A stretch of 64,000 nucleotides of DNA. Source: Clostridium estertheticum (GTDB lineage Bacteria > Bacillota > Clostridia > Clostridiales > Clostridiaceae). The stretch spans positions 2,046,001 to 2,110,000 of the forward strand of contig NZ_CP086239.1 of assembly GCF_026650985.1 (NCBI RefSeq). The letters run 5' to 3'. Position 1 is the first letter of the stretch; every line of letters starts with the position of its first letter. The notes beneath the pieces are model-generated. The model did no database searches and had not been told where the DNA came from. It worked only from the letters and a program-made list of their open reading frames with translations. Positions 1 to 8,852 of this stretch are shown here, in pieces. Both the position numbers and the translations under genes were made by a program.

Positions 1-202
1 TGCTTATAAATGGACCAACAATTGCCATAATTATTACACTAATAATTACAAACATTGAAATCATAGCGATTTTGTTTTCTTTAAGTCTACGAACTGCATC
101 TTGCCAGTAAGTTTGGCTTTCTCTTGTCGTTATGTGACTCTTTCTTCTATCAATGCTTACGGATTTAAAATTAGGTGTTTTCCTTAAACTATTTTCAGTC
201 AT
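1..202 (-). CDS. ABC transporter permease, OppC/DppC-like, N-terminal part (cut by window edge)
   Basis: The reading frame starts at an ATG whose first base is position 202 and runs off the left edge, giving about 67 residues. A basic N-terminal segment (MTENSLRK..., RRKSHITTRESQ) is followed by TYWQDAVRRLKENKIAMIS and then a long hydrophobic helix (MFVIISVIIMAIVGPFIS). This is the usual start of the second oligopeptide or dipeptide permease, with a cytoplasmic tail before TM1. It begins 8 bases after the stop of the OppB-like gene, the normal oppB-oppC order. Substrate cannot be told, since the binding protein and ATPases lie outside the window. Confidence 0.8.
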   Translation of the reverse strand, partial: MTENSLRKTPNFKSVSIDRRKSHITTRESQTYWQDAVRRLKENKIAMISMFVIISVIIMAIVGPFIS

Positions 203-210
203 GTTTACCA

Positions 211-1131
211 CTACCCTTCAATATTAATCCTAGGATCAACTAATGCATAAATAATATCTACTAAAAGATTACATACAATTAATAATATACTGTAGAAAAC
301 TGTCACTCCAAGGACTAAGGTATAATCTCTGTTAGCTATACTATCAACAAATGATCTGCCTAGTCCAGGTATTGTAAAAATTCTTTCTACCACAAAACTT
401 CCAGTTAAAATTGAGGCTACTAAAGGACCAATATAAGTAATTACAGGAAGTACAGCATTTCTTAAAGAATGTACAAAAACAATTGACATTTCAGATAGTC
501 CTCTTGCTCTTGCAGCTCTAATATAATCTTGACGAATAACTTCGAGCAAACTCGATCGTATAAGTCTTGAAACAAAAGCCATTGAAAACCCGGATAGAGC
601 AATGGCAGGCAAAATATAGTGTTTCGGACTTGAAAGCCCAAATACAGGAAGCCATCTAAGTGTTTCTCCAAATACATATATAAGAAGAGTTGCAACTACA
701 AATGATGGTATGGTAACACCTAATGTACTTATAAACATTGCCAGGTTGTCCTCCCACTTGCCTTGTTTATAAGCAGATATTATACCAAGAATTATTCCAA
801 AGACTAATGATATAGAAACTGCAACAACTCCTAATCTTGCAGACACAGGAAACCCTCTATTAATAATATCGTTAACTGATGTTCCTCTTTGCTGAAAGGA
901 AGGTCCAAGATCTAATTTAACTAAATGACTAATATAATCCTGATATTGCCATGTTAAAGGTTTATCCAAATTATATCTTTGTTGAATATTTTTCATTACT
1001 TCTGGTGGAAGGATCTTGTCCCTATCAAAAGGACCACCAGGAATTATGTGTGCAAGTATAAATGTTGCAGTAATGACCACCCATAAAGTGATAATACTAG
1101 AGAAGATTCTCTTTAGAATGTATTTTGACAT
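211..1131 (-). CDS. oppB: ABC transporter permease, OppB/DppB family
   Basis: 306 residues, full length for this family. The N-terminus MSKYILKRIFSSIITLWVVI is the typical first membrane helix, followed by the conserved region around RYNLDKPLTWQYQDY and LDLGPSF, then five more hydrophobic segments. The cytoplasmic EAA-type loop that docks on the ATPase is seen as DYIRAARARGLSE (about residues 202-214). The gene has a clear SD (AAAGGAG) eight bases before ATG. With the following OppC-like gene it would form the membrane channel of a peptide or nickel-type importer. No binding protein lies upstream, where about 400 bases are non-coding, so this gene is first in its transcription unit here. Confidence 0.92.
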   Translation of the reverse strand: MSKYILKRIFSSIITLWVVITATFILAHIIPGGPFDRDKILPPEVMKNIQQRYNLDKPLTWQYQDYISHLVKLDLGPSFQQRGTSVNDIINRGFPVSARLGVVAVSISLVFGIILGIISAYKQGKWEDNLAMFISTLGVTIPSFVVATLLIYVFGETLRWLPVFGLSSPKHYILPAIALSGFSMAFVSRLIRSSLLEVIRQDYIRAARARGLSEMSIVFVHSLRNAVLPVITYIGPLVASILTGSFVVERIFTIPGLGRSFVDSIANRDYTLVLGVTVFYSILLIVCNLLVDIIYALVDPRINIEG

Positions 1132-1548
1132 ACAATTACTCCTTTCTCATTAATAAAATATTTTTAATTTTTTTACTAATTATTTACAATACTATATCAT
1201 AATATTTGCACTTTTGCAAGTTCAATTATTAAATATTGCAAAATTGTCGTCTATTTTTTTCTTAATAGAAATTCGTTATAGTGACAAAACTTATTAGATT
1301 AAGCTAATATCTGCATAAATCATTGATTCTAATCCGATTTTACATATTTATAATAATATTTTTTTGACACATATTTATATATAGCTATCATATAAAGTTT
1401 AAGTTTCAAAATATATATTTTAGAATAATGTATTTAAATTTAGCAGAAATCTAAAATAGGGCATCCATCTTTTAAAATGAATACCCGTTTCTTGTAATAG
1501 TTCTTATTTTATGCATGATGAATACTTCAATGTTACCCCACTCAATTT
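1132..1548. other. Intergenic stretch without a recognisable gene
   Basis: About 415 AT-rich bases between the permease start and a small hypothetical gene. The part next to the permease must hold its promoter, but I see no convincing -35/-10 pair with good spacing. No hairpin with a T-tract and no repeat shared with the rest of the window was noticed. Confidence 0.5.
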
Positions 1549-1842
1549 CTATTTATTATTTAATATTATTAACCTTCCTGAACCATTTTCAGTATACCCA
1601 ATCATTCCACTTTTAATATCAAATTCTAATATCTCAGTGATTACTTTTGTTTCTCTATTCTTACTTTCAGTTGATATTGAATGTTTACTATACTTATTTA
1701 CTGCTTTATCAAAATGATTATCTTTATTATATCCTTTAGTACTATTTTCTCTCTCTATTAACTTACGTTTTGGTTTTTTACCTGTTACTAACTTAATTAG
1801 CATGTCAAATATAAATTCCATTATAGCATCCATAACACTCAC
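1549..1842 (-). CDS. Small hypothetical protein (97 aa)
   Basis: An ORF of 97 codons preceded by a strong SD (GGGGGTGAG) at good distance from its ATG, which supports translation. The N-terminus (MSVMDAIMEFIFDMLIKLV) is an amphipathic or hydrophobic helix, followed by a very basic stretch (GKKPKRKLIERE) and a polar middle. The C-terminal third (TKVITEILEFDIKSGMIGYT) has a beta-rich look. It may bind a membrane or nucleic acid, but I do not recognise a family. It lies alone between the Opp genes and the MNT/HEPN locus. Confidence 0.5.
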   Translation of the reverse strand: MSVMDAIMEFIFDMLIKLVTGKKPKRKLIERENSTKGYNKDNHFDKAVNKYSKHSISTESKNRETKVITEILEFDIKSGMIGYTENGSGRLIILNNK

Positions 1843-2010
1843 CCCCTACTATTATAGTATATTCTAGCTACAGCCTTTTAACTAATTTTTTCATTCAGAC
1901 ATTTCTATAAATATTTTAAATTACATTTCTTAATTAAGTACCGATTACTAAGTCATAACCTACTAGGTATATTCCATCAGTTGCTTCACTAGTGGTCAAT
2001 TTCTATTTAT

Positions 2011-2048
2011 TATAAAAGGGATTTCCCTATTGAAAAACCCCTTTTATA
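2011..2048 (-). terminator. Intrinsic terminator after the hepT remnant
   Basis: Inverted arms TATAAAAGGG (2011-2020) and CCCTTTTATA (2039-2048) can form a 10-bp stem. It overlaps the stop codon of the hepT remnant at 2044 and so would end the mntA-hepT transcript. Confidence 0.6.
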
Positions 2049-2269
2049 TTTTCTTCATAATAATCTTAGAAAACTCGCTAATATCACTTAAATGTTTTTC
2101 TATAATCTCTTGCACAATTTTCAAATTAATAGCTTGGTAGTTATGTACTGCTATGTTTCTAAATCCAACCATAGCTTTTAACTTATTCATTAAGTTACTG
2201 TTAATTAAACCATTACTACACAAAACCTCAAAAGCATCTTTCAATAATTTCAACCTTATTATAAATCAC
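2044..2269 (-). pseudogene. hepT: HepT-like HEPN toxin, internally deleted and frame-broken
   Basis: HepT (DUF86) is the HEPN ribonuclease toxin of MntA-HepT systems, normally about 140 residues. A GTG start right after the mntA stop reads VIYNKVEIIERC, the expected HepT N-terminus, and then hits a TGA. The C-terminal half continues in another frame (DAFEVLCSNGLINSNL... to the stop at 2044) and keeps the catalytic RX4H motif as RNIAVH. Roughly 40-50 codons of the middle are missing. An ORF of 69 codons from an internal TTG would encode only the C-terminal half. I infer that the toxin is inactive while the antitoxin gene beside it is whole. Confidence 0.72.
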
Positions 2270-2270
2270 A

Positions 2271-2681
2271 TCATTCCCCATATATATTTCCTCTTTTCTT
2301 TATATTCTCTAATATAACTGCTCGTTCTTCATTTAATAAAGCATATTCTTTAAATGTATACATTTCAAAATACATTCTTCTCGTATCATTATTACAAAAA
2401 ATTGTTTTTCCCGTCCCAACTACTTGAGCTTTAAATACTGTAGATGACTTTTTTAAGTCTACAAGATCAATTTCTCTATTAAGTAAACCTGCTAATTCTT
2501 GTGCATTCATAAATATTTCATATTCACTAAAATCTTCATCACTTAAAAATGCTATATCAATATCACTATTTGAGCGTGAGGTCCCTTTTGCATATGATCC
2601 AAATATATATATAAGAAATGGTTTTATTTTTTCAATTAAAAATTCTTTTATTATATCAATATCTGTATCCTTTAGTTCCAA
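2271..2681 (-). CDS. mntA: MntA-like nucleotidyltransferase antitoxin
   Basis: A minimal nucleotidyltransferase with the fold's signature GSYAKGTSRSNSDIDIAF (GS...DxD), which binds ATP and two metal ions. Characterised MntA proteins add AMP to a tyrosine in HepT and so neutralise it. I place the start at a TTG (2681) that follows an AAAGGAT box by nine bases, giving 136 residues. A longer ORF to 2717 exists but has no SD. The C-terminal part (TGKTIFCNNDTRRMYFEM) matches the family's usual tail. It is immediately followed by the broken hepT. Confidence 0.8.
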   Translation of the reverse strand: MELKDTDIDIIKEFLIEKIKPFLIYIFGSYAKGTSRSNSDIDIAFLSDEDFSEYEIFMNAQELAGLLNREIDLVDLKKSSTVFKAQVVGTGKTIFCNNDTRRMYFEMYTFKEYALLNEERAVILENIKKRGNIYGE

Positions 2682-2945
2682 AACTTTCACATCCTTTATA
2701 ATAATTATATTTATCATAGTAACATTATATCAAATTTTCAATGAATATACTATGATGTGTATGTTAATCTGAGAGTAGTTCTTTCCAATATTATAGTTAA
2801 TTTCTATTTAATAAATATTCAAATTCAGCTCTGCTTAATAATCTTTGAGTGATAATTTCGTCATCTTTTATGTTTCTTGTTTCTTGTTTCCATTAGAAAA
2901 ACAAATTTATCGCAATCCTTTTACAACGTGAATTTGCTACAAATT
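2682..2945. other. Non-coding gap before the IS pair
   Basis: AT-rich sequence between the mntA start and the first 28-bp palindrome. It contains a short ttcttgtttcttgtttcc stutter near 2875-2892, but no gene or terminator of its own was recognised. Confidence 0.4.
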
Positions 2946-2973
2946 AAAGAACTCGCTTTACAGCGAGTTCTTT
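2946..2973. repeat. 28-bp palindrome, copy 1 of 3 (left flank of IS copy 1)
   Basis: Perfect hairpin sequence: AAAGAACTCGC, a TTTACA loop, then GCGAGTTCTTT. Preceded by AATT. The same 28 bases recur at 4584-4611 and 6223-6250, exactly at the outer ends of the two IS copies. See the finding on target-site duplication. Confidence 0.9.
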
Positions 2974-4583
2974 CAGGTTGTTTACAAACCCAGTATAATT
3001 TTTTATTGTACTGGGTTTTTATATGCAATTATGCGATAGCATTTTGATTTATAGATAAATTAGTAACATGCAACAGGTTTTTAGTTATAAAATAAAAAAA
3101 CATGGAAGATAGTAGGCTAGCTATCTTTTTCATATTTTGCACTGCTGCTGTAAGCAGACACTGCTCTTGCACATTTTCTAATCCGCGCATATGGCAATAG
3201 CGAAGCCCATGCAGTTGTTTAGAATCTGCGAAGCTTCGCTCTATAGTTTCTTTCCTTCTTCTATATATATTTCTACCCTTATCCGTTTTGGTAAACTTTA
3301 CAACATCTTCTTTATACATTTCCCAAACATGTCTTCTAACAGTTTTAACCTTACTTTTATCAGAAAAACATTGAGTTCTATTTGGGCATTCTTTGCAATC
3401 TTTTGCATTCCCAACATACTCTTTATATCCATCTCTAGTTGTCGTTTTATAATGCAAAGCCCTTAAGTCAGGGCAAACATATATGTCCTTCTCTTTAACA
3501 TATTGAAATTTATTTTTAGTGTACATTCCTTTTGTATGTGGAGACCTTCTATATCCCATTACAGATTTTAATTCTCTCTCAAATAGTTCTTTACATATAA
3601 GATTTGTAGCATAACCAGCATCGGCACCAACATATTTTGTATTAAAATTAAATTTTTTTATTTGCACATCCAATCTATCGATATAAGGATCAACATCATT
3701 TATATTTCCAGGAGTAACATAAACATCAGTAATTATATTGTGTTTACTGTCCACAGTTCTGTGATCTAAATAGGAGAAGCCTTCCGGCTTGCCATCTCTC
3801 ATCATATATCCGCTGTCGGGGTCAGTTGTGCTAACTTTAATTTCTTTTATTATGGTAACAGGTTCTTTCACTTTCAAAGGTCTTTTACCGTGATTTATTC
3901 TATCTTCCTCTACAGCTTTATTAAGATCAGCTACATATTCTTTAGGTGTTTTTTCAACTTCAATTTTCACAAGCTTTCGCTTATTAGCATTTGCTTTTAG
4001 GTGTGTAGAATCTGTGTAAAGTATTTTACCAGTTACCATCTTAAGATTTATAGCCTTAAATACGACTTCGTCAAATATTTTTTGGAACACGTCAGTTCCT
4101 TTAAATCGTCTACGTCTATTTTGGCTAATTGTTGAATGATCTGGAATAACATCAGTAAGGCTTAGTCCTAAAAACCATCTATAAGCTACATTTACTTCAA
4201 TTTCCTTTACAAGTTGTCGCTCAGATTTTATTCCAAATAGGTATCCAATAAACAGCATTTTGAAGAGTAAAATAGGATCTACGCCAGGTCTTCCATTATC
4301 TAAACAATAATATTTTTGAGTCAATTCTCTTATGAAAGAGAAATCCATGTATTTATCTATATTTCTGAGAATATGGTCTTTAGGAACTAAATCCTCTAAA
4401 TATACCATTTCTAATTTTTGTTGTGTGAAGTTCTTTTCATTAATCATAACTAAACCCTCCGAATTATAAAGTTTGTATACTATATATATTCGACATTGAT
4501 GTTGTAAAATCCTTTTTGAATATGAAAAAAACACTCCAATTTTAAATTAGAGTGTTTTACATTTTATGTTTGTCAACAGTCTG
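2974..4583 (-). mobile_element. IS1182-family insertion sequence, copy 1 (1610 bp)
   Basis: The element is bounded by imperfect terminal inverted repeats: CAGGTTGTTTACAAAC at the left and, read inwards from the right, CAGACTGTTGACAAAC (13 of 16 match). It carries one transposase gene on the minus strand. Just inside the left end is a hairpin with arms ACCCAGTA and TACTGGGT followed by T's on the plus strand. Just inside the right end is a second hairpin (AAAACACTC / GAGTGTTTT) followed by a T-run in the minus direction. Both would stop outside transcription from entering the transposase gene. The sequence matches copy 2 except for an A-run near 4526 (7 A's against 8). Confidence 0.9.
3029..4447 (-). 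CDS. IS1182-family transposase, copy 1
   Basis: The start chosen is the ATG at 4447 ([15 protein letters not shown]), because GGAGGG lies seven bases upstream; this gives 472 residues. An open frame runs 29 codons further upstream but has no SD. The N-terminal DUF772-type domain (residues about 15-110, with [20 protein letters not shown] and [14 protein letters not shown]) is followed by a DDE nuclease core: [27 protein letters not shown], and the glutamate in [22 protein letters not shown] Cys cluster ([14 protein letters not shown]) lies between them. All catalytic regions are intact, so the element is probably still active. Confidence 0.93.
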   Translation of the reverse strand: MINEKNFTQQKLEMVYLEDLVPKDHILRNIDKYMDFSFIRELTQKYYCLDNGRPGVDPILLFKMLFIGYLFGIKSERQLVKEIEVNVAYRWFLGLSLTDVIPDHSTISQNRRRRFKGTDVFQKIFDEVVFKAINLKMVTGKILYTDSTHLKANANKRKLVKIEVEKTPKEYVADLNKAVEEDRINHGKRPLKVKEPVTIIKEIKVSTTDPDSGYMMRDGKPEGFSYLDHRTVDSKHNIITDVYVTPGNINDVDPYIDRLDVQIKKFNFNTKYVGADAGYATNLICKELFERELKSVMGYRRSPHTKGMYTKNKFQYVKEKDIYVCPDLRALHYKTTTRDGYKEYVGNAKDCKECPNRTQCFSDKSKVKTVRRHVWEMYKEDVVKFTKTDKGRNIYRRRKETIERSFADSKQLHGLRYCHMRGLENVQEQCLLTAAVQNMKKIASLLSSMFFYFITKNLLHVTNLSINQNAIA

Positions 4584-4611
4584 AAAGAACTCGCTTTACA
4601 GCGAGTTCTTT
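4584..4611. repeat. 28-bp palindrome, copy 2 of 3 (between the two IS copies)
   Basis: Identical to 2946-2973. It is the only sequence separating the right end of IS copy 1 from the left end of IS copy 2. Confidence 0.9.
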
Positions 4612-6222
4612 CAGGTTGTTTACAAACCCAGTATAATTTTTTATTGTACTGGGTTTTTATATGCAATTATGCGATAGCATTTTGATTTATAGATAAATTA
4701 GTAACATGCAACAGGTTTTTAGTTATAAAATAAAAAAACATGGAAGATAGTAGGCTAGCTATCTTTTTCATATTTTGCACTGCTGCTGTAAGCAGACACT
4801 GCTCTTGCACATTTTCTAATCCGCGCATATGGCAATAGCGAAGCCCATGCAGTTGTTTAGAATCTGCGAAGCTTCGCTCTATAGTTTCTTTCCTTCTTCT
4901 ATATATATTTCTACCCTTATCCGTTTTGGTAAACTTTACAACATCTTCTTTATACATTTCCCAAACATGTCTTCTAACAGTTTTAACCTTACTTTTATCA
5001 GAAAAACATTGAGTTCTATTTGGGCATTCTTTGCAATCTTTTGCATTCCCAACATACTCTTTATATCCATCTCTAGTTGTCGTTTTATAATGCAAAGCCC
5101 TTAAGTCAGGGCAAACATATATGTCCTTCTCTTTAACATATTGAAATTTATTTTTAGTGTACATTCCTTTTGTATGTGGAGACCTTCTATATCCCATTAC
5201 AGATTTTAATTCTCTCTCAAATAGTTCTTTACATATAAGATTTGTAGCATAACCAGCATCGGCACCAACATATTTTGTATTAAAATTAAATTTTTTTATT
5301 TGCACATCCAATCTATCGATATAAGGATCAACATCATTTATATTTCCAGGAGTAACATAAACATCAGTAATTATATTGTGTTTACTGTCCACAGTTCTGT
5401 GATCTAAATAGGAGAAGCCTTCCGGCTTGCCATCTCTCATCATATATCCGCTGTCGGGGTCAGTTGTGCTAACTTTAATTTCTTTTATTATGGTAACAGG
5501 TTCTTTCACTTTCAAAGGTCTTTTACCGTGATTTATTCTATCTTCCTCTACAGCTTTATTAAGATCAGCTACATATTCTTTAGGTGTTTTTTCAACTTCA
5601 ATTTTCACAAGCTTTCGCTTATTAGCATTTGCTTTTAGGTGTGTAGAATCTGTGTAAAGTATTTTACCAGTTACCATCTTAAGATTTATAGCCTTAAATA
5701 CGACTTCGTCAAATATTTTTTGGAACACGTCAGTTCCTTTAAATCGTCTACGTCTATTTTGGCTAATTGTTGAATGATCTGGAATAACATCAGTAAGGCT
5801 TAGTCCTAAAAACCATCTATAAGCTACATTTACTTCAATTTCCTTTACAAGTTGTCGCTCAGATTTTATTCCAAATAGGTATCCAATAAACAGCATTTTG
5901 AAGAGTAAAATAGGATCTACGCCAGGTCTTCCATTATCTAAACAATAATATTTTTGAGTCAATTCTCTTATGAAAGAGAAATCCATGTATTTATCTATAT
6001 TTCTGAGAATATGGTCTTTAGGAACTAAATCCTCTAAATATACCATTTCTAATTTTTGTTGTGTGAAGTTCTTTTCATTAATCATAACTAAACCCTCCGA
6101 ATTATAAAGTTTGTATACTATATATATTCGACATTGATGTTGTAAAATCCTTTTTGAATATGAAAAAAAACACTCCAATTTTAAATTAGAGTGTTTTACA
6201 TTTTATGTTTGTCAACAGTCTG
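4612..6222 (-). mobile_element. IS1182-family insertion sequence, copy 2 (1611 bp)
   Basis: Same orientation and ends as copy 1, one base longer because of an 8-A run near 6165. Near identity over 1.6 kb means the duplication is very recent or is kept uniform by recombination. Together with copy 1 it forms a direct tandem of two IS units, which could be lost by homologous recombination. Confidence 0.9.
4667..6085 (-). CDS. IS1182-family transposase, copy 2
   Basis: The start at 6085 uses the same GGAGGG SD as copy 1 and gives 472 residues that appear identical to the first transposase. The DUF772-type N-terminus, DDE motifs and Cys cluster are all present. The open frame upstream of the SD differs slightly from copy 1 because of the extra A. 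Its promoter probably lies in the TATA-rich stretch 6105-6130, which reads TATATATAGTATAC on the minus strand, though I cannot fix the -35 box. Confidence 0.93.
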   Translation of the reverse strand: MINEKNFTQQKLEMVYLEDLVPKDHILRNIDKYMDFSFIRELTQKYYCLDNGRPGVDPILLFKMLFIGYLFGIKSERQLVKEIEVNVAYRWFLGLSLTDVIPDHSTISQNRRRRFKGTDVFQKIFDEVVFKAINLKMVTGKILYTDSTHLKANANKRKLVKIEVEKTPKEYVADLNKAVEEDRINHGKRPLKVKEPVTIIKEIKVSTTDPDSGYMMRDGKPEGFSYLDHRTVDSKHNIITDVYVTPGNINDVDPYIDRLDVQIKKFNFNTKYVGADAGYATNLICKELFERELKSVMGYRRSPHTKGMYTKNKFQYVKEKDIYVCPDLRALHYKTTTRDGYKEYVGNAKDCKECPNRTQCFSDKSKVKTVRRHVWEMYKEDVVKFTKTDKGRNIYRRRKETIERSFADSKQLHGLRYCHMRGLENVQEQCLLTAAVQNMKKIASLLSSMFFYFITKNLLHVTNLSINQNAIA

Positions 6223-6250
6223 AAAGAACTCGCTTTACAGCGAGTTCTTT
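6223..6250 (-). terminator. 28-bp palindrome, copy 3 of 3; terminator of the stress operon
   Basis: Same 28 bases as the two other copies, here followed by AATT. If both IS units are removed in thought, the ancestral site reads AATT-28 bp-AATT, a perfect 15-bp stem with a TTTACA loop, 8 bases after the DJ-1 gene stop. This is the natural place for that operon's terminator. Confidence 0.75.
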
Positions 6251-6258
6251 AATTATAT

Positions 6259-6924
6259 TTATTTGTTATTAATTAAATTTTCTAAAATTACCTCAGCTAT
6301 TTTATGGCTTGATTGAGGATTTTGACCAGTTATAAAATTTTTGTCTACAACTACTTTCGCAGTAAAATCTGCACCTTTATCGATAATTGCTCCTTGCTCT
6401 CTTAATCTACTTTCTACGGCGAAAGGAACCTTATCTTCTAAACCCGCAAGCACTTCTTCAGAATCAGTAAAAGCAGTTAAATTTTTACCATCTACAAAAT
6501 ATTTTCCATCTTTGTTTTTAATATTAACAAAAGCTGCAACACCATGACATACCCCAGCTACAATATTTCCATTATTATAGGTATCTAAAATTAATTCTTC
6601 TATATTTTTGTTGTTTACGAAGTCCATTAAGGGACCATGACCACCTGCAAATAATATAGCATCATAAGAATTTTTCATGGCAGTTTCTAAAGATTGTGTA
6701 TTCTCTAGTAATTTGTAGGCCACTTCATATTCACTCGGAATTCCATTTGGAATAGAAACTTTATCTAATATTACTTTCCCACCTAAAATTGAAGCTATGT
6801 CTACTTCTAATCCAGCCTTTTTGAATACATTGTATGGTTCTGCAAGTTCCTCTAACCATAATCCAGTTGGATGACCATTCATATTACTTTCACTTGTAGA
6901 TATTAATAATATTTTTTTATTCAT
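6259..6924 (-). CDS. DJ-1/PfpI family protein (Hsp31-like, possible glyoxalase III or chaperone)
   Basis: 221 residues. The N-terminus KILLISTSESNMNGHPTGLWLEELAEPYNVF contains the conserved Glu of the Hsp31-like branch (E25/E26), and the nucleophile elbow AGVCHGVAAF gives the catalytic pair C126-H127. FAGGHGPLMD is the family's glycine-rich loop. Hsp31-type proteins turn methylglyoxal into lactate without glutathione and protect proteins. It is the last gene of a five-gene run encoding a peroxidase, a metallo-hydrolase, an alcohol dehydrogenase and a nitroreductase, which fits a role in reactive carbonyl or oxidative stress. An SD (AAGGAG) lies 7 bases before ATG. Confidence 0.85.
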   Translation of the reverse strand: MNKKILLISTSESNMNGHPTGLWLEELAEPYNVFKKAGLEVDIASILGGKVILDKVSIPNGIPSEYEVAYKLLENTQSLETAMKNSYDAILFAGGHGPLMDFVNNKNIEELILDTYNNGNIVAGVCHGVAAFVNIKNKDGKYFVDGKNLTAFTDSEEVLAGLEDKVPFAVESRLREQGAIIDKGADFTAKVVVDKNFITGQNPQSSHKIAEVILENLINNK

Positions 6925-6955
6925 ATTTCTTCTCCTTTTTACTATATTTTATCTA

Positions 6956-7609
6956 TTAGATGATAGTAATGATTTCATCCTCTTTTAATCTAGATTTAGG
7001 TAATTCAGAGTTAAAATCATTACCACTGCGATAACCTAATCCAACTATAGCAACTGCTGTATATCCTTTTTTACGTAACCCTAACTCTTCATCTAAAACT
7101 TCCTTATCAAAACCTTCCATTGGTACAGCATCAATGCCAAGAGCCGCAACACCTAATAAAAGACTACCCATGTTTAAATACACTTGTTTATCCATCCAAT
7201 CTTGTAAATCTTTTTCATCATCACGATGTATATTTACAAATTTTGAACGACCCATGTGTTGGTTATCTTTAAATTCTTTCTCAGTAAACCGACCATCAGC
7301 ATCCTCTTTTTCTAATACATGAAGCAAATATTCTTCATCCATATCAGTTCTTGAACAAAATACAACAACATGAGATGCCCCTAACACTTTAGCTTCATTA
7401 AAATTAAAAAAGCCTTGAGTACTTTTACTAATTTGCTTTTTACCCTCATCTGTATTTGCAATTACAAAGTGCCATGGTTGAGCATTAACACTAGATGCAC
7501 TAAGTCTTAAAAGAGCCTTGATTTTGATTAAATCTTCATCAGAAATTTTCTTTGTAGAATCAAACTCCTTTGCAGAATAACGTGTGTTTAAAATTTCAAT
7601 TAAGTTCAT
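6956..7609 (-). CDS. NfsB-type NAD(P)H nitroreductase
   Basis: 217 residues, the usual size of the oxygen-insensitive nitroreductase/dihydropteridine reductase group. Typical FMN-binding features are the N-terminal RYSAKEFD, LRLSASSVNAQPWHFVIA (residues about 35-52), the middle block KQVYLNMGSLLLGVAALGIDAVPMEGFD, and the C-terminal VGLGYRSGNDFN. It would reduce nitro compounds or quinones with two electrons from NAD(P)H. It sits 31 bases upstream of the DJ-1 gene and the same distance downstream of the alcohol dehydrogenase, so the three are probably cotranscribed. Confidence 0.88.
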   Translation of the reverse strand: MNLIEILNTRYSAKEFDSTKKISDEDLIKIKALLRLSASSVNAQPWHFVIANTDEGKKQISKSTQGFFNFNEAKVLGASHVVVFCSRTDMDEEYLLHVLEKEDADGRFTEKEFKDNQHMGRSKFVNIHRDDEKDLQDWMDKQVYLNMGSLLLGVAALGIDAVPMEGFDKEVLDEELGLRKKGYTAVAIVGLGYRSGNDFNSELPKSRLKEDEIITII

Positions 7610-7640
7610 ATTCTTTTTCTCCTCTTATAAATAATATTTT

Positions 7641-8804
7641 TTAAAAAGCAGCTTTATATATATTTAGTACGTCCTGTGCATCTAAAGGTTTGAAGCTTCC
7701 AAGTTTTCCGCGTACAGTAGCTTGTTTTGCCATTTCTTCTAGTTTTTCTTCCTTAATTCCAACTTCTCTTAATGTGGAAGGTATTCCTAATGATACAAAG
7801 TGCTCTCTTGTTTTTTTAATAGCATTATGAGCTATTTCATATTTGTCACAACTAGCATCAAGTCCCCAAACATTAACTCCATATTCAACAAACTTGTTTA
7901 CTGTATTATCATTTAGTGCATACTCCATCCAATGTGGTGTTAAAATTGCAAGACCAACTCCATGAGTAATATCATAGAATGCACTTAACTCATGCTCCAT
8001 TCCATGAACACTCCACTCTGTTTCTTTTCCATAACTTAATAGGCCATTTATAGCAAGACTTGATGTCCACATTAAATTAGATCTTGCTTCATAGTTTGTA
8101 GGGTCAGACATTGCTATTTCTCCATATTTTATACAAGTTTTAAGAAGTGCTTCTGCCATTCTATTTTGCATAAAAGCTTCATTTGTATTACTAAAATACA
8201 CTTCAAAAATATGGCTCATTATATCAGCTGTACCCGCCGCTGTTTGATTTGCAGGCACTGAAAATGTATTAGTAGGGTCTAGTATTGAAAACTTAGGAGC
8301 CATATCTTTATTACCAGTGCCTAATTTTTCACTAGTTTCTAGATTTGTAATTACTGCTCCTGCATCCATTTCAGAACCAGTCGCCGCTAATGTTAGTATA
8401 GTTGCAATTGGGAGAACTTTATTTATTTTTCTTGGATCAAGTACAATATCCCATGCATCCCCATCATAGTAATAGCCAGCTGCTATTACCTTTGAACAAT
8501 CAATTACACTTCCTCCACCTACAGCAAGTATAAGTTCTACTTTATTTTCTCTGCATATTTCAATCCCTTTTCTTACGCTTGATATTCTTGGGTTAGGCTC
8601 TACACCTGATAACTCGAAGAAGTTTATTTCATTTTCCTTAAATATATCTGTGATTTTACCATATAATCCACTTTTCTTTATGCTACCGCCACCGTAAACA
8701 AGCAAAACTTTGGAACCATACTTCTTTACGTTCTCTGCAAGTTTATCTATTTTATCTTTTCCAAAAAACACTTCTGTTGGTATTGAATAATCAAAATTTA
8801 ACAT
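7641..8804 (-). CDS. Iron-dependent alcohol dehydrogenase, BdhA/YqhD type
   Basis: 387 residues, normal for the butanol dehydrogenase branch of group III alcohol dehydrogenases. The nucleotide site is AVGGGSVIDCSK (about 95-105). The metal ligands expected in this family are visible: D194 and H198 in TADIMSHIF, H267 in WSVHGMEHELSA and H281 in YDITHGVGLAIL. Such enzymes reduce butyraldehyde and other aldehydes with NAD(P)H. In this operon it may detoxify aldehydes rather than make solvents; that is inference from neighbours. SD and spacing are normal. Confidence 0.9.
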   Translation of the reverse strand: MLNFDYSIPTEVFFGKDKIDKLAENVKKYGSKVLLVYGGGSIKKSGLYGKITDIFKENEINFFELSGVEPNPRISSVRKGIEICRENKVELILAVGGGSVIDCSKVIAAGYYYDGDAWDIVLDPRKINKVLPIATILTLAATGSEMDAGAVITNLETSEKLGTGNKDMAPKFSILDPTNTFSVPANQTAAGTADIMSHIFEVYFSNTNEAFMQNRMAEALLKTCIKYGEIAMSDPTNYEARSNLMWTSSLAINGLLSYGKETEWSVHGMEHELSAFYDITHGVGLAILTPHWMEYALNDNTVNKFVEYGVNVWGLDASCDKYEIAHNAIKKTREHFVSLGIPSTLREVGIKEEKLEEMAKQATVRGKLGSFKPLDAQDVLNIYKAAF

Positions 8805-8852
8805 TTTATAATCCCCTTTATTTTAATATTAGATTTATTTATACATAACTTA

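Noticed and set aside
1361-1400. Plus-strand promoter around TTGACACATATT
   Set aside because: No -10 box at proper spacing and no plus-strand gene follows closely.
3191-5104. Plus-strand frames of 91 codons inside both IS copies
   Set aside because: They are antisense to the transposase gene, identical in both copies, with no SD.
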